A stretch of DNA of 64,000 bases from CAVQND01 sp964653485 (GTDB lineage Bacteria; Verrucomicrobiota; Verrucomicrobiia; Limisphaerales; UBA8199). Below the pieces are notes generated by a model. It saw only the letters and a list, made by a program, of their open reading frames with translations, was not told the DNA's origin and ran no database searches. This document shows positions 8,646-17,094 of the stretch, in pieces (position 1 is the first letter of the stretch; every line of letters begins with the position of its first letter). The translations under genes and the position numbers were made by a program. The stretch lies in contig CAZZFF010000010.1 of NCBI GenBank assembly GCA_964653485.1, positions 15,378-79,377 of the forward strand, given 5' to 3'.

Positions 8646-10002
8646 CGCTCTTCCTGCGCCGGCGGGACCGGGCCTCCTCTTTGGTCTCACGGCAGACCAC
8701 CTCGTAGAGGATGGCTTGTTCCTGGCCGCGCTTTCTCAAGATGCGCCCCAGTCGCTGTTTGGCCTGCTTGGCCGAGGACAGGCCGCCCAGGACCACGGCT
8801 ATCTTGGCTTCAGGCAGGTCAACGCCTTCGTCCAGGACCTGGTTGGCGACAATCGCGCGGAACCGGCCGTCGCGAAAGCCATCGAGGACCTCTCGGCGCT
8901 CGTTCTTCCGGCAATGATGCAGCAGGCACGGGATGAGGAAACGAATCGAGACCTCGCGCGCCATCGCGTTGCTGCCGGTGAATACGAGCACCCGCTGGTC
9001 CGCGTGCAGCCGGAACAGGTCGGCCAGGACTCGCAGTTTCTCGGAAGCCCGGTCCTCGATCGATTGCTTGGCGCGGAGCGCGGCCAGGACCTGGCGGGCC
9101 TCGGGGCTCTTGGCGTATTCCTGCCGCAAGTCGTAGCCTGTGTACTCGGGGTGTTCCTGCCGCCGCCCCTGCATGTACCGGCGTATCGTCTCCGAGCATT
9201 GGTCATACCGGGCCTGCTCCTGGGGCGACAAATAAACGGGGATGCGCTGCACCTCGTACTCGGCGAGGATCGTGCCGCGCGCCTGGGCCAGCGGGAACCG
9301 GAAAACCACCGGCCCGATCAGGCCGTCCAGCGCCGCATCGAGTCCGTCCCCGCGCTCCGGCGTCGCGGTCAACCCGAGGCGAAACGGGGCCGTGCTCATT
9401 CGGGCGGCATCGGACCGGAACGGCCCCGGCAAATGGTGGCACTCGTCAAAAATGAGAAGCGCGAACTCATCGCCGAACTCCTGCATGTGAATGCAGGCGC
9501 TGTCATACGTGGTCACGGAAACGGGGCGCTTGTTGAAGGTGTTGTCCCCGATGATGCCCGCGTCGTAGCCGAGCCGCTCCTGGATGCGCCGGTGCCATTG
9601 GTACATCAGGTCCCGCACCGGCGCGACCACGAGCGTGGTGGCCGCCACCCGGTGCATGAGATGCAGGGCCACCTCCGTCTTGCCGGTCCCGGTGGGCATG
9701 ACGAGCACCCCGCGCCGGGTCTTCATCCAGGCGGCCGCGGCCGCCTCCTGGTCCGGCCGCAGCAGGGGCAGATTCGGCCGCGGCCAGGCGATGCCGCCAC
9801 GGTCCGGGGTCCGGACGAGGTAGGCGGGCGCCTCCTCGTTCAGGGCGCTGGCTACCGCCTCGTAGTGCAACGCATCGCAACGCCATCCTTCCTCGCGCGC
9901 GTCTCGCCGGCACAATCGAGCGACACGCTTCGGTGGCGGATTGCGCAGCAGCAGCGTCCCTCGATCAAACTTCAGCGGCGGGCTGTCCCCGGCATGGTCC
10001 AT
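8605..10002 (-). CDS. XPB-like superfamily 2 DNA helicase
   Basis: A 465-residue SF2 helicase. Visible motifs are Walker A PTGTGKT (103-109), the DECH form of the DEAH box (186-189), motif III-like LTATPERGDG (211-220), DEGVDLP (391-397) and motif VI QRLGRILRKRG (416-426). The short N-terminal domain before the Walker motif and the pairing with a DUF790 gene fit the XPB/Ssl2-type helicases of archaea and scattered bacteria, which open DNA around lesions for nuclease cutting. The C-terminal tail is strongly basic. It is first in a two-gene unit, and the BlaI operator region lies upstream on the other strand, so the 132-bp gap is a divergent promoter region. Confidence 0.88.
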   Translation of the reverse strand: MDHAGDSPPLKFDRGTLLLRNPPPKRVARLCRRDAREEGWRCDALHYEAVASALNEEAPAYLVRTPDRGGIAWPRPNLPLLRPDQEAAAAAWMKTRRGVLVMPTGTGKTEVALHLMHRVAATTLVVAPVRDLMYQWHRRIQERLGYDAGIIGDNTFNKRPVSVTTYDSACIHMQEFGDEFALLIFDECHHLPGPFRSDAARMSTAPFRLGLTATPERGDGLDAALDGLIGPVVFRFPLAQARGTILAEYEVQRIPVYLSPQEQARYDQCSETIRRYMQGRRQEHPEYTGYDLRQEYAKSPEARQVLAALRAKQSIEDRASEKLRVLADLFRLHADQRVLVFTGSNAMAREVSIRFLIPCLLHHCRKNERREVLDGFRDGRFRAIVANQVLDEGVDLPEAKIAVVLGGLSSAKQAKQRLGRILRKRGQEQAILYEVVCRETKEEARSRRRRKSDAYQGTRHFHARP

Positions 10003-10082
10003 GACAGGACGATACCACTTCCGGCGAAAACCCGAAACACCAAAGCGAAGGCGGAAATCCGAAAATAATTTGAAAAAAAGTA

Positions 10083-10112
10083 TTGACCGTTATTACCACC
10101 ATGGTAGTATTA
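10083..10112 (+). promoter_or_regulatory. Promoter with overlapping BlaI-type dyad operator
   Basis: TTGACC at 10083-10088 and TAGTAT at 10105-10110 give a sigma-70-like promoter with a 16-bp spacer. Across the spacer and -10 lies a 22-bp dyad, 10091-10112, centred on CCATGG, with nine of eleven base pairs symmetric. BlaI/MecI repressors bind such TAC/GTA-containing dyads as dimers, so the repressor encoded 23 bp downstream very likely shuts off its own promoter here. Confidence 0.75.
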
Positions 10113-10134
10113 CCAAAGTAATTTATACGCCATT

Positions 10135-10521
10135 ATGTCCAAGTCCAGGATTCATCGGCTCGGCGAGCGGCAACTCGAGATCATGAAAGTGCTCTGGAAG
10201 CGGGGCGAGGCGACGGTGGGGGAGGTGCATGAAGTGGTGGCGGGAGCGCATGACCTGGCCTACACGACGATCGCGACGATGCTGCGAAAGATGGAAGGGC
10301 GGCGCCTGGTGTCGCACCGGCTGGAGGGACGGACTTTCATTTATCGGGCCGCGGTGGAGGAGGCGGCGGTGTCTCGAGGCATGTCGGATGACTTGGTGGA
10401 TCGCTTGTTCGCCGGGAGTTTGGCGGACATGGTGAGCCACCTGCTGCGCACGCGCGAGGTCAGCCGAGAGGAGTTATCCAGGCTGGAACGCCTGATAGCC
10501 GAGCGAAAGAGGAAGGCATGA
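10135..10521 (+). CDS. blaI: BlaI/MecI/CopY-family transcriptional repressor
   Basis: A 128-residue winged-helix repressor. The N-terminal part (LGERQLEIMKVLWKRGEATV ... LAYTTIATMLRKMEGRRLV) is the typical BlaI helix-turn-helix with its YTTIATML recognition segment, followed by HRLEGRTFIYRA and the C-terminal dimerisation helices. Family members are inactivated by proteolysis triggered by a BlaR1-type membrane protease. The next gene is such a protease and overlaps this one by 4 bp (ATGA), so the two form one sensory operon. The upstream dyad suggests autoregulation. The inducer is unknown, and no beta-lactamase gene is near. Confidence 0.93.
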   Translation: MSKSRIHRLGERQLEIMKVLWKRGEATVGEVHEVVAGAHDLAYTTIATMLRKMEGRRLVSHRLEGRTFIYRAAVEEAAVSRGMSDDLVDRLFAGSLADMVSHLLRTREVSREELSRLERLIAERKRKA

Positions 10522-13211
10522 ACGCGGGTTCGCTCCAGACTTTTTGGTTTCCGCTGCTGGCGCTGTTGGCGGTGGAAGTGGGTGTGATCGCAGGGTTGGT
10601 GGAGGTGTCGCAGCGGTGGAGTTCCTCGGCGGGCTGGCGGCGGACCTTCTGCCAGGCCGGTCTGGTCGCTACGCTCGTATTGACCGTCGGTGAGTTGTCC
10701 GGAGCGGGGCGCCTTGTCGCGGCTCGGGTGGCAGGGGCGGTGGCTGGCTGGAGGGCCGCGGGCCTCGCGCCTGGAACCGGCTCGATCCGGAGCAGCGGCG
10801 CGTCCGCCCGGAACGCCGGCTTCGACTGGCGGCAAAGTTCCCTTGCCTCGGAGTCAACTCAAGCCGGCGGCGAAGGCGCGCGCCGTGAAACAACGGACGG
10901 CAAGCCAACCGAGCGTGCCGCTGAGCTTCCCGGACCGCGGTTGCCGAGCAACCCGATAGCGGAGAGCCGAGCGCCGAGTGTCGAGGGGCCGCGATCAGTT
11001 CCCTCGTCCCCCTCCCCTCGCCCCTCGTCCCCGGCGGCGGAGTTGCCGGCTGGTTTTTGGGTCGCCCTGGTTTTGGGGATGGGCGCGCTGGTCGTTGGGG
11101 GGCGGGTTTGCTTCGCGCGTTGTCTGTTTGTTTTGTTCCGGCTGCGGCGCCGCGAGACGGTGGACGCGGTGCTGGTGGAGCGGATGGAGCGCCTGGCGCG
11201 GAGGTTGGGGCTGCGGCGGCGGGTGAGGGTGCTGGCCTCGGCACGGTTGACCGGCCCTATCGCGTTTGGCTGGATTTGGCCGAGTGTGGCGCTGCCGGCT
11301 GGTTTTTCGGAGGGATTGGACGAGGCAAAGCAGGACGCGGTGCTGTTGCATGAACTGGCGCACCTGGCGGCGCACGATCCGTTTTGGGGCCTGCTGGCCG
11401 ACGCGGCAACGGTGATTCTTTGGTGGCACCCGGCGGTGTGGCGTCTCAGACGCCAACTCCAATTGGCCAACGAATTGGCGGCCGATGAGGCCAGCCTCCT
11501 CGTGGCGGACGGGCCTCGAGCCCTGGCCGAGTGTCTTGTCCAGTTTGGCGCGCGGCTGCTCGAACGGCCCGTCGCCGGCCAAATACCGGTCACCGGTTTC
11601 CGCTCGCACCTGGGGCGGCGGGTTCAACAGTTAATGCGCCTGGAGGGCGCCACATGGTCGCCCCCGGGCCGTCTGCCGGCCGCGCTGGCCCGAAGTTTCG
11701 GAGCGACGGCGGCAGCCGCCGCGGTCGTTCTATGTACAGCCTGGGCTACACCTCGGGAATTAACGAAAGGAGACAGTATGAAAACCATCCAACATAACTG
11801 GAAACAATCCCTGGCCGCCTTTGCTTTTTTGGCGGCAATCAACGGGCAGGACGCCGTCGGGCGCCAGGCCCAAAGTGAGCCGGCGGCGCTTGCCCCTGCG
11901 GTGGCGCCGGCGACGACTGCCCCGGGTACGGTGGGCGACCCGTCCAATGCCGGCTCGCAGGATGTCCAACTCTTCCAGCGTTCCGGGAACGCGGGCACCA
12001 ACAATAACGACCGCAACTCGCTGCTCGGCGCAGGCAACCCTCTGATCCGGCGCGCCACTCACAACCCCACTCGGGCCGTGGCGCCCGCCATCGAGGCCAA
12101 GCTCAAGTCAATCGTCCTCGATGAGGTGAAGCCAATGGACTACATGCCGCTGTCCGAGGTGGTCAAGATACTGATCGAGCGGGCGAGAAAAGGGGACCCT
12201 GATGGGATCGGGGTGAATTTTGTGATGGATTTCAAGGAGCCGGCCAGTCCCGCGCGCGGGGCGGGAGCGGTGGATCCGGCGTCGGGACTGCCGCTGGCGG
12301 CGCCGGCGGCCGAGACGGTTGACTTGAACAGTGTCAGCATCAAAATTCCGTTCCAGCTACACAACATCACCCTCTGGGACATGTTGAACATCATGCTCAA
12401 GGCATCCGACAGGCCGATACAATATACGGTGGAGGAATACGGCGTCCTGTTCTCACTCAAATCGCAGACGAGCGTGGCGGAGCCGAACACAGCCGTGGCG
12501 GCGGCAGCCCCGGAGCGGCTGAGCGTCCGCACGTTCAAAGTGGACACGAACACGGTGTTGCCCGCGCTCTGGGACACGTTTCACATAACGTCGGACGCCT
12601 CAAACCGCTCGCAAGCAACACAAAACGCCCTCATGGCCGTATTCCTCCGGCTGGGCGCCAGACTCCACCAAGACGCCCTTTTCTATAATGGACAGACCGG
12701 AGTGTTGATGGTGCGAGCGACCCGTGAAGACATGGAAGTGGTCAGCGCGATCATGGAGACGCTGACTGGAGTTGCTGCGAAGCCCGACCCGCTCCAGTCC
12801 GAAGCGGGGGGTGTGGGAAGGGGAATCGGGAGCGAGGCGAGCAAGGAGGCGGAGGCCGTGAGGAAGTTGCTGGACAAGTTGGCTGCGACGGTAACTCTCG
12901 AGAACGGCAAGGGGGTGGCTGTTTCCATGGCCACGGGAGTTGGCGCGCTCCCCGCCGGTCCCACCGAAATCAGGATATTCCAGCTCCAACATGCCGACCC
13001 GAACCAATTGGTCGAGCAGATTACCCAGCTCTTCCCCGATGCCTTCCGAACTCAAAACTGCCACTGCATCGCTGTCCCCGACCCCCGCACCCACTCCGTG
13101 CTGCTCAGCGCAGAGCAACAACTAATGCCCCGCATTAGCAAGATGATCGAACAGCTCGACACCGATGCAATTAGTGCCGCCGCGACGCCCGGGACCGAGC
13201 GAACACGTTGA
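10518..13211 (+). CDS. BlaR1-type M56 metalloprotease fused to a secretin-like domain
   Basis: An 897-residue membrane protein. Hydrophobic segments lie at about 8-30, 45-62 and 175-205, with a Pro/Ser-rich linker between the second and third. The M56 zinc site is HELAH at 278-282, with a further NELAADEASLL. A last hydrophobic stretch is near 395-412. Instead of the usual penicillin-binding sensor, residues 520-880 look like periplasmic STN/secretin N modules (VSIKIPFQLHNITLWDMLN; EIRIFQLQHADPNQLVEQIT). Codon 421 is an in-frame ATG at 11778 preceded by AAAGGAGACAGT and followed by a possible signal sequence (MKTIQHNWKQSLAAFAFLA). The frame may therefore give both a fusion and a separate secretin-like protein, or the fusion may come from loss of a stop codon. 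It forms an operon with blaI. Confidence 0.82.
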   Translation: MNAGSLQTFWFPLLALLAVEVGVIAGLVEVSQRWSSSAGWRRTFCQAGLVATLVLTVGELSGAGRLVAARVAGAVAGWRAAGLAPGTGSIRSSGASARNAGFDWRQSSLASESTQAGGEGARRETTDGKPTERAAELPGPRLPSNPIAESRAPSVEGPRSVPSSPSPRPSSPAAELPAGFWVALVLGMGALVVGGRVCFARCLFVLFRLRRRETVDAVLVERMERLARRLGLRRRVRVLASARLTGPIAFGWIWPSVALPAGFSEGLDEAKQDAVLLHELAHLAAHDPFWGLLADAATVILWWHPAVWRLRRQLQLANELAADEASLLVADGPRALAECLVQFGARLLERPVAGQIPVTGFRSHLGRRVQQLMRLEGATWSPPGRLPAALARSFGATAAAAAVVLCTAWATPRELTKGDSMKTIQHNWKQSLAAFAFLAAINGQDAVGRQAQSEPAALAPAVAPATTAPGTVGDPSNAGSQDVQLFQRSGNAGTNNNDRNSLLGAGNPLIRRATHNPTRAVAPAIEAKLKSIVLDEVKPMDYMPLSEVVKILIERARKGDPDGIGVNFVMDFKEPASPARGAGAVDPASGLPLAAPAAETVDLNSVSIKIPFQLHNITLWDMLNIMLKASDRPIQYTVEEYGVLFSLKSQTSVAEPNTAVAAAAPERLSVRTFKVDTNTVLPALWDTFHITSDASNRSQATQNALMAVFLRLGARLHQDALFYNGQTGVLMVRATREDMEVVSAIMETLTGVAAKPDPLQSEAGGVGRGIGSEASKEAEAVRKLLDKLAATVTLENGKGVAVSMATGVGALPAGPTEIRIFQLQHADPNQLVEQITQLFPDAFRTQNCHCIAVPDPRTHSVLLSAEQQLMPRISKMIEQLDTDAISAAATPGTERTR

Positions 13212-13256
13212 GGTTCGGACAAGCTCCTCGCCGTTGGCGCGCAAAATGTCCAGACT

Positions 13257-13270
13257 CCGGCAAAAGCCGG
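13257..13270 (+). terminator. Hairpin between convergent blaR-like and pheT genes
   Basis: CCGGC-AAAA-GCCGG forms a 5-bp stem with a tetraloop, followed on the plus strand by a pyrimidine-rich stretch ending in CTCTTT. It lies in the 74-bp gap between the convergent M56 and pheT genes, where a terminator is expected. The stem is short, so it is a weak candidate. Confidence 0.45.
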
Positions 13271-13285
13271 CGTTCCTCTTTGCGC

Positions 13286-15913
13286 TCACGACTCGCGGAC
13301 GACGGCCTGGAGGCGCTGCTTGAGGCGGGCGACCAGTTTTTCATGGGCGGCGTTGGCCTCAGCGTCGGTCAGGGTGCGCTCGGGGCTGCGGTAGGTGAAG
13401 GCGTAGGCCATGCTCTTCTGGCCTGGGGGGATGTTCTTGCCGCGGAACACGTCGAACAGCTCCACCGATTCAAGGTTTGCCGGTTTGGTCTCCTTGACCA
13501 CGTGCAGCACGGCGTCGTGGGCGGTGGCTTCGGGCACAAGCATGGCGATGTCCCGCCGAATCGAGGGGAACGCGGGCAGGGGCTTGAAGGACCGGGTGGT
13601 ATTTCGACGGGCAAGGAGGACATCGAGGTTCAACTCCGCGAGCAGGACGGCGTCGCGCAGGTCGTAGTTCTTCGCCAACGAGGGCTGCAGTTGACCGAGT
13701 TCGCCGAGTTGCAATTTGCCCAGGTGGACAGTGGCCGACTCGACGAAGAGGGCCGTGGCCTCGGGCCGGCGGGCGTAAGTGACGCCGCGCAGGCCGAATT
13801 GATCGAGGAATTCCTCGAGGAAGCCTTTGAGATCGAAAACGTCGAACTTCGCCTCGCGGTCTTCGCCGCTCCAGAAGACCGGATTGCGCCGGCCTGTAAG
13901 GGCGATGGCGATGCGGCGTTCTTCACGGACCGCCGGAACGCCGCGTTCACGCGGCAGATTGACAGAGTTCTGCAAGTCGGCGGACGAGCTTGGCGGCTGG
14001 GCCTGCTGCCGCCTGAAGGCGGCGTCCCGGCCGGCCGGGTCGTGCGAAGCGGCGGAAGGTGGCTGGCCTGGGGCGGCCCCGAAGACGCGGCCGAGTTCGA
14101 AGAGGGCGGCATCTTCATTCTTGCGGCTCAGGTTATGGCGCAGGGCGTCGAGCAGGCCGGGCAGGAGGCTTGGACGCAGGACGTTCATATCGCTGCTCAG
14201 CGGGTTGGCCAAGGGGACAAGGGTGCCTGCGGCGATGAGCTTTGCGGCGCTGTCCGAGATGAGCGTCTGGCCCTGGGCCTCGAACAGGCCAAGCCCCGTC
14301 AGGATGCGGCGGGCGTCGGCCAAGGCGTCGTGGACTGCGTCAAAGGCGTTCGAGCCGATGGCGCCGCGCGGCGGGGTGGCCGGGATGCGGTCAACACCGT
14401 AAAGGCGGGCGACTTCTTCGGTCAGGTCCACTTCGCGTTTGAGGTCGACGCGGAAGGTCGGGATGCGGAAGGTCATTGGCTCGGGCGAGGCGGGCGGGGC
14501 GTCCACGGGCCGCGGCTTGCGGGCAAGGACCTTCAAACCAAGCTGGCCGAGGCTGGCCTCGATTTGTTCGGGGGCCAGCTCGATGCCGAGCAGCTCGTTG
14601 ACTTTGTGGGGGCGGAGCTTGATTTGCCTCGGCTCGACGGGGTTGGGGTAGGCGTCCACGAGGCCCCGGGCGAGCTGGCCGCCGGCGGTCTGGAGTATCA
14701 ACTGGGCGGCGCGGAGGCTGGCCCAGTCACAGATGGCGATGTCCGAGCCGCGCTCGTAGCGGTAGGAGGATTCAGTGCGCAAATCGAGCTGCTTTGAGGT
14801 GAACCGGATGCTCTGGGGCTTGAAACAGGCGCTCTCGATCAGCACGTCCGCCGTGTCGAGGCTGATTTCGCTGTTCCGGCCCCCCATGACGCCGGCGAGT
14901 GCGACCGCCTTGGCCTCGTCCGCGATAAGGAGCATGCGGCCGGTCAGGGTCCGCTCCTGCCCGTCGAGAGTGATGAACTTCTCCCCCTCGGCGGCGCGAC
15001 GGACAACGATGGTAGGCTTGGCGTCGGGGCCGGCCTTGGCCAGGAGACGGCAATCAAACGCGTGGAGCGGTTGGCCGATCTCAAGCATGACGTAGTTGGT
15101 GACATCCACAACGTTGCTGATGCTGCGGATGCCGACTTTTTCCAGGACACTCCTGAGCCAATCGGGGCTGGGGCCGATTTTCACCCCGCGAATGACGCGG
15201 GCGGTGTAGCGGGGACAAAGCTCGGGGTCTTCGAGGCGGACGGCCACGAGGTCCGCGGCTTGTGGTGGAAGCTCGGGCTTGGCTGGGTCTGCGGGCTGAC
15301 GCGGGCGTTCCGGGACCGCGAGGTCGGGCAGGCGGAGGGGGGCGCCGCTCAACGCGCTGATCTCCCGGGCGATGCCGATGACACTATTGAGGTCGGGCCG
15401 GTTTGGCGTGATCTCGAGGTCATAAACCACGTCGCTGCCGGTGCGGCCGAGGTGCTCGGCCAGAGGCTGGCCGACCTGGGCGTCTTCGGGGAGGATGAGC
15501 AGGCCGGCGGCATCCTCGGACAATCCTAGCTCTTTGGGCGAACACATCATGCCCTGCGATTCGACACCGCGGAGCTTTCCGACCTTGATGGTGAAAGGCT
15601 CCTGGCCGGGCTTGGCGGGCAGGGCGTGGCCCGGGAGGATAAGGGGGACTTTGTCGCCCGGCTTGAAGTTCTGTGCGCCGCAAACGATTTGACGCTCGGC
15701 TTGGCCGTCGTTGACGCGGCACACGGAGAGCTTGTCGGCATTGGGGTGTTTGTCGCGCGTGATGACCTGCGCGACGACGATTCCATCGAACTCGCCGCCC
15801 AGCTTGCGGATGCCCTCGACCTCGATTCCGAGCATCGTCAATCGCTCGGCAAGTTCTTCGGGGGTCCAGGTGAAATCAACGTATTGTTTGAGCCAGTTGA
15901 AGGTGGTTTTCAT
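13286..15913 (-). CDS. pheT: Phenylalanyl-tRNA synthetase beta subunit
   Basis: An 875-residue PheRS beta chain, the tRNA-recognising and editing half of the alpha2-beta2 enzyme that charges tRNA-Phe. It begins MKTTFNWLKQYVDFTW. Domains run in the usual order: the tRNA-binding OB fold (RDKHPNADKLSVCRVNDG, about 50-160), the B3/B4 editing region (VVDVTNYVMLEIGQPLHAFD), B5 (PHKVNELLGIELAPEQIE), the catalytic-like fold, and the C-terminal anticodon-binding domain ending HEKLVARLKQRLQAVV. The length is somewhat above the usual 790-810 residues, partly from an Ala/Pro/Gln-rich loop around residues 625-660. The gene follows pheS after 7 bp. Confidence 0.97.
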   Translation of the reverse strand: MKTTFNWLKQYVDFTWTPEELAERLTMLGIEVEGIRKLGGEFDGIVVAQVITRDKHPNADKLSVCRVNDGQAERQIVCGAQNFKPGDKVPLILPGHALPAKPGQEPFTIKVGKLRGVESQGMMCSPKELGLSEDAAGLLILPEDAQVGQPLAEHLGRTGSDVVYDLEITPNRPDLNSVIGIAREISALSGAPLRLPDLAVPERPRQPADPAKPELPPQAADLVAVRLEDPELCPRYTARVIRGVKIGPSPDWLRSVLEKVGIRSISNVVDVTNYVMLEIGQPLHAFDCRLLAKAGPDAKPTIVVRRAAEGEKFITLDGQERTLTGRMLLIADEAKAVALAGVMGGRNSEISLDTADVLIESACFKPQSIRFTSKQLDLRTESSYRYERGSDIAICDWASLRAAQLILQTAGGQLARGLVDAYPNPVEPRQIKLRPHKVNELLGIELAPEQIEASLGQLGLKVLARKPRPVDAPPASPEPMTFRIPTFRVDLKREVDLTEEVARLYGVDRIPATPPRGAIGSNAFDAVHDALADARRILTGLGLFEAQGQTLISDSAAKLIAAGTLVPLANPLSSDMNVLRPSLLPGLLDALRHNLSRKNEDAALFELGRVFGAAPGQPPSAASHDPAGRDAAFRRQQAQPPSSSADLQNSVNLPRERGVPAVREERRIAIALTGRRNPVFWSGEDREAKFDVFDLKGFLEEFLDQFGLRGVTYARRPEATALFVESATVHLGKLQLGELGQLQPSLAKNYDLRDAVLLAELNLDVLLARRNTTRSFKPLPAFPSIRRDIAMLVPEATAHDAVLHVVKETKPANLESVELFDVFRGKNIPPGQKSMAYAFTYRSPERTLTDAEANAAHEKLVARLKQRLQAVVRES

Positions 15914-15920
15914 TGGAGCC

Positions 15921-16997
15921 TCAGAATTGTCTCAGGAACCGGGCGTCGTTCTCGTAAAAGAGCCGGATGTCATTGATGCCATAGCGGATCATGGCGATGC
16001 GCTCGATGCCGAAGCCGAAGGCCCAACCGGTCCAGACCTCGGGGTCGTAGCCGACGTTTTCAAAAACCTGGGGATGGACCATGCCGCAGCCGGCGATTTC
16101 GAGCCATTCCTTGCCCATCTTGCGCGTGAGGGCGCTGCTGAAATCGATCTCGAAGCTCGGTTCGGTGTAGCTGAAGTAATGCGGGCGGAAGCGGATGCGG
16201 GTTTCCGGTCCCATTAACTCCCTGAAGACAAACTCGACCGTGCCCTTGAGATCGCCCACCGTTACGTTTCGGTCGACGTAAAGCCCTTCGACCTGGTGGA
16301 AGGTGGGATTATGGGTGGCATCGGCGTTATCGCGTCGATAAACCCGCCCGGGCACGATGATGCGCACAGGAGGGGCCTGGTTCTTCATGACACGGATTTG
16401 CACCGAGGAGGTGTGGGTGCGCAGCAACAGCCGAGGGGCGGGAGCGGGGAGGCTCGATCCGGGGGCGGAGGCAGGCGCGGGAGGGAGATTAGGATTAGGA
16501 GGGGCGGCGGGGGCCAGGTAGAAGGTGTCCTGGGTGTCGCGGGCGGGGTGGTCGGCCGGGGTGTTCAGCGCGTCGAAGCAATGATATTCGTCTTCGACTT
16601 CAGGGCCATCGGCGACGACGAAGCCGATTTTGCGGAAACTGCGGACAATATCCTCCGTTGCCTGGGTCAGCGGGTGGAGCTTGCCCAGGGGGCGGCGGCG
16701 GCCGGGGAGGGTGAAGTCGGCGGGTTCCGTTGGAAGGGCGGCCTTAAGCTCCAATTCGCCGCGGCGCGAGGCCAAGGCGGCCTCGAGCTCGATCTTGGCG
16801 GCGTTGACGGCCTTGCCGGCGGCGGGCTTTTGGTCTTTGGGCAAGGCCCCGAGTTGCTTCATCAGGGCGGTGAATTGGCCGTGAGCGCCCAGGAAATTCG
16901 AGCGCGCCTGGTCGAGGGCCGCCAGGTCCGGGGCGGCACGCAGCCCGGCGAGCGCCGCCTGTTTCAACGGTTCGATTTGGTCGGTGAATTCACCCAT
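15921..16997 (-). CDS. pheS: Phenylalanyl-tRNA synthetase alpha subunit
   Basis: The 358-residue catalytic chain of PheRS. The start MGEFTDQIEPLKQAAL matches the coiled-coil N-terminus of the family; the frame stays open 27 codons upstream but passes through the leader terminator. The class II motifs are present: motif 1 (HPLTQATEDIVRSFRKIGF), motif 2 (VYRRDNADATHNPTFHQVEG) and motif 3 (GWAFGFGIERIAMIRYGI). Between DTQDTFYL and LLRTHTS there is an extra Pro/Ala-rich stretch at residues 162-188, a loop that is normally only a few residues. It sits next to the catalytic core and is unusual. The gene is followed closely by pheT. Confidence 0.97.
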   Translation of the reverse strand: MGEFTDQIEPLKQAALAGLRAAPDLAALDQARSNFLGAHGQFTALMKQLGALPKDQKPAAGKAVNAAKIELEAALASRRGELELKAALPTEPADFTLPGRRRPLGKLHPLTQATEDIVRSFRKIGFVVADGPEVEDEYHCFDALNTPADHPARDTQDTFYLAPAAPPNPNLPPAPASAPGSSLPAPAPRLLLRTHTSSVQIRVMKNQAPPVRIIVPGRVYRRDNADATHNPTFHQVEGLYVDRNVTVGDLKGTVEFVFRELMGPETRIRFRPHYFSYTEPSFEIDFSSALTRKMGKEWLEIAGCGMVHPQVFENVGYDPEVWTGWAFGFGIERIAMIRYGINDIRLFYENDARFLRQF

Positions 16998-17020
16998 AAA
17001 CAAGCTTGAATCGGAATCCG

Positions 17021-17082
17021 AAAATGAAAAACGGGCGAGCCGTTCTTGGCTGTCGCCCGCGACCAATTGACTGGGCAATTGG
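17021..17082 (-). terminator. Intrinsic terminator/attenuator candidate between rplT and pheS
   Basis: Read on the minus strand, a hairpin at 17059-17032 (CGGGCG/CGCCCG and AGCC/GGCT stems, 2-nt bulge, 6-nt loop) is followed at once by TTTTTCATTTT, a textbook rho-independent terminator. Just before it, a perfect 7-bp inverted repeat CCAATTG/CAATTGG lies at 17082-17063. The terminator is 24 bp ahead of pheS, so it either separates rplT from pheST or acts as an attenuator. No Phe-rich leader peptide or T-box was recognised. Confidence 0.75.
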
Positions 17083-17094
17083 GAGTTGGGAATG

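Noticed and set aside
8617..10068. Plus-strand frame of 483 codons opposite the helicase
   Set aside because: The helicase motifs on the minus strand are unambiguous; this is a shadow.
13208..14797. Plus-strand frame of 529 codons opposite pheT
   Set aside because: A shadow of an essential, complete synthetase gene.
16998..17094. Phe-rich leader peptide or T-box controlling pheST
   Set aside because: Only scattered Phe codons and no T-box bulge; the hairpin is kept as a terminator without naming the mechanism.
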